Assembly (NCBI GenBank): GCA_004335835.1
Contig: RWJK01000876.1
Span: 7,374 to 38,475, forward strand
DNA length: 31,102 nucleotides
Direction of reading: 5' to 3'
From: Scenedesmus sp. ARA3
Lineage: Eukaryota > Chlorophyta > Chlorophyceae > Sphaeropleales > Scenedesmaceae
In this document: piece by piece, positions 30,699 to 31,102 of the stretch
Position numbering within the stretch: position 1 is the stretch's first letter
How the letters are laid out: every line of letters starts with the position of its first letter
Position numbers and translations under genes: made by a program
Notes under the pieces: model-generated
Databases searched by the model: none
Seen by the model: the letters and a program-made list of their open reading frames with translations, nothing else
What the model was told of the DNA's origin: nothing

Positions 30699-31102
30699 CT
30701 GCAAGACACAACAGACACAGCACGAAAGTGACAGACAGCACTGTTGGGCTACATTAAATGAGGCATCTGATAGCACATGCCTACCAGACCAGGGTGAACT
30801 GCGATTCTCGTGCCACTTTCATCAGCAGTACCAAGCAGCAGAGCAGCTGAGGTGGTAGAAGTAGCGGCATGTAAACAGTAGAACTGCAAGTGCCTAAAGT
30901 GCATTGCTTGGACTGGCATGTTGTGCACAAGCAGCCAAATGCCTAGAATGTCAGAAGTCAGGGCCTGCCTCCACACAAAACACATACATAAAGGCTACAC
31001 AAAACGCTGTTCGTGCTGCTGCTAAAATGGGAACAGCACCATGTAGTCTGTGATTTGCAGCGCTCTGCTGTTGCTGTGCACTGCTCTGTGGTTGCAGAAC
31101 CC
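30699..31102. other. Right edge, unresolved
   Basis: About 400 bases upstream (minus strand) of the first identified EGF exon. I could not find another phase-1 exon or a convincing start codon, so this is probably intron of the modular gene or its 5' region. Confidence 0.4.

Overview
The window is nuclear DNA of a eukaryote, most likely a chlorophyte green alga. The evidence is dense short GT-AG introns, very abundant CAG/CTG tracts coding poly-Gln and poly-Ala, a plastid-type glutamate N-acetyltransferase with a transit peptide, and plant/algal-style housekeeping genes. An order such as Sphaeropleales is only a guess from the CAG/CTG richness. I see no bacterial operons, rRNA, tRNA or CRISPR.

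Layout: (1) 204-773, minus: first two exons of a TM9SF/nonaspanin membrane protein that runs off the left edge. (2) 774-1321: divergent promoter region. (3) 1322-6016, plus: complete 8-exon gene for 26S proteasome lid subunit RPN8 (336 aa). (4) 6856-11996, plus: complete 11-exon gene for the arginine-pathway enzyme ArgJ (475 aa). (5) 12585-15710, plus: complete 5-exon gene for a nucleolar-type G-patch protein (579 aa). (6) 16697-26002, plus: a 12-exon gene for a 1579-aa protein I do not recognise. (7) 27399-30698, minus: a modular secreted protein (EGF, EGF, SUEL lectin, Cys-rich, WSC, WSC) that probably starts beyond the right edge. It carries one apparent 1-base deletion and one in-frame TAG. 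The genes are unrelated in function; this is ordinary eukaryotic gene order, not a cluster.

The main oddity is in the introns. In all five genes at the left and centre, exon edges are copied into the adjoining intron together with the splice signal. Across about twelve edges most copies lie about 100-135 bases apart, or about double that (244-258). The recurrence of one spacing in unrelated sequences suggests a common duplication process that lengthens introns and leaves rows of decoy splice sites. Two 36-base minisatellites, one GC-AG intron, and CAG and CTG tracts facing each other in one intron add to this picture.

Exon coordinates come from reading frame, splice consensus and remembered family similarity. 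Phases were checked by hand: the four complete models sum to multiples of three.
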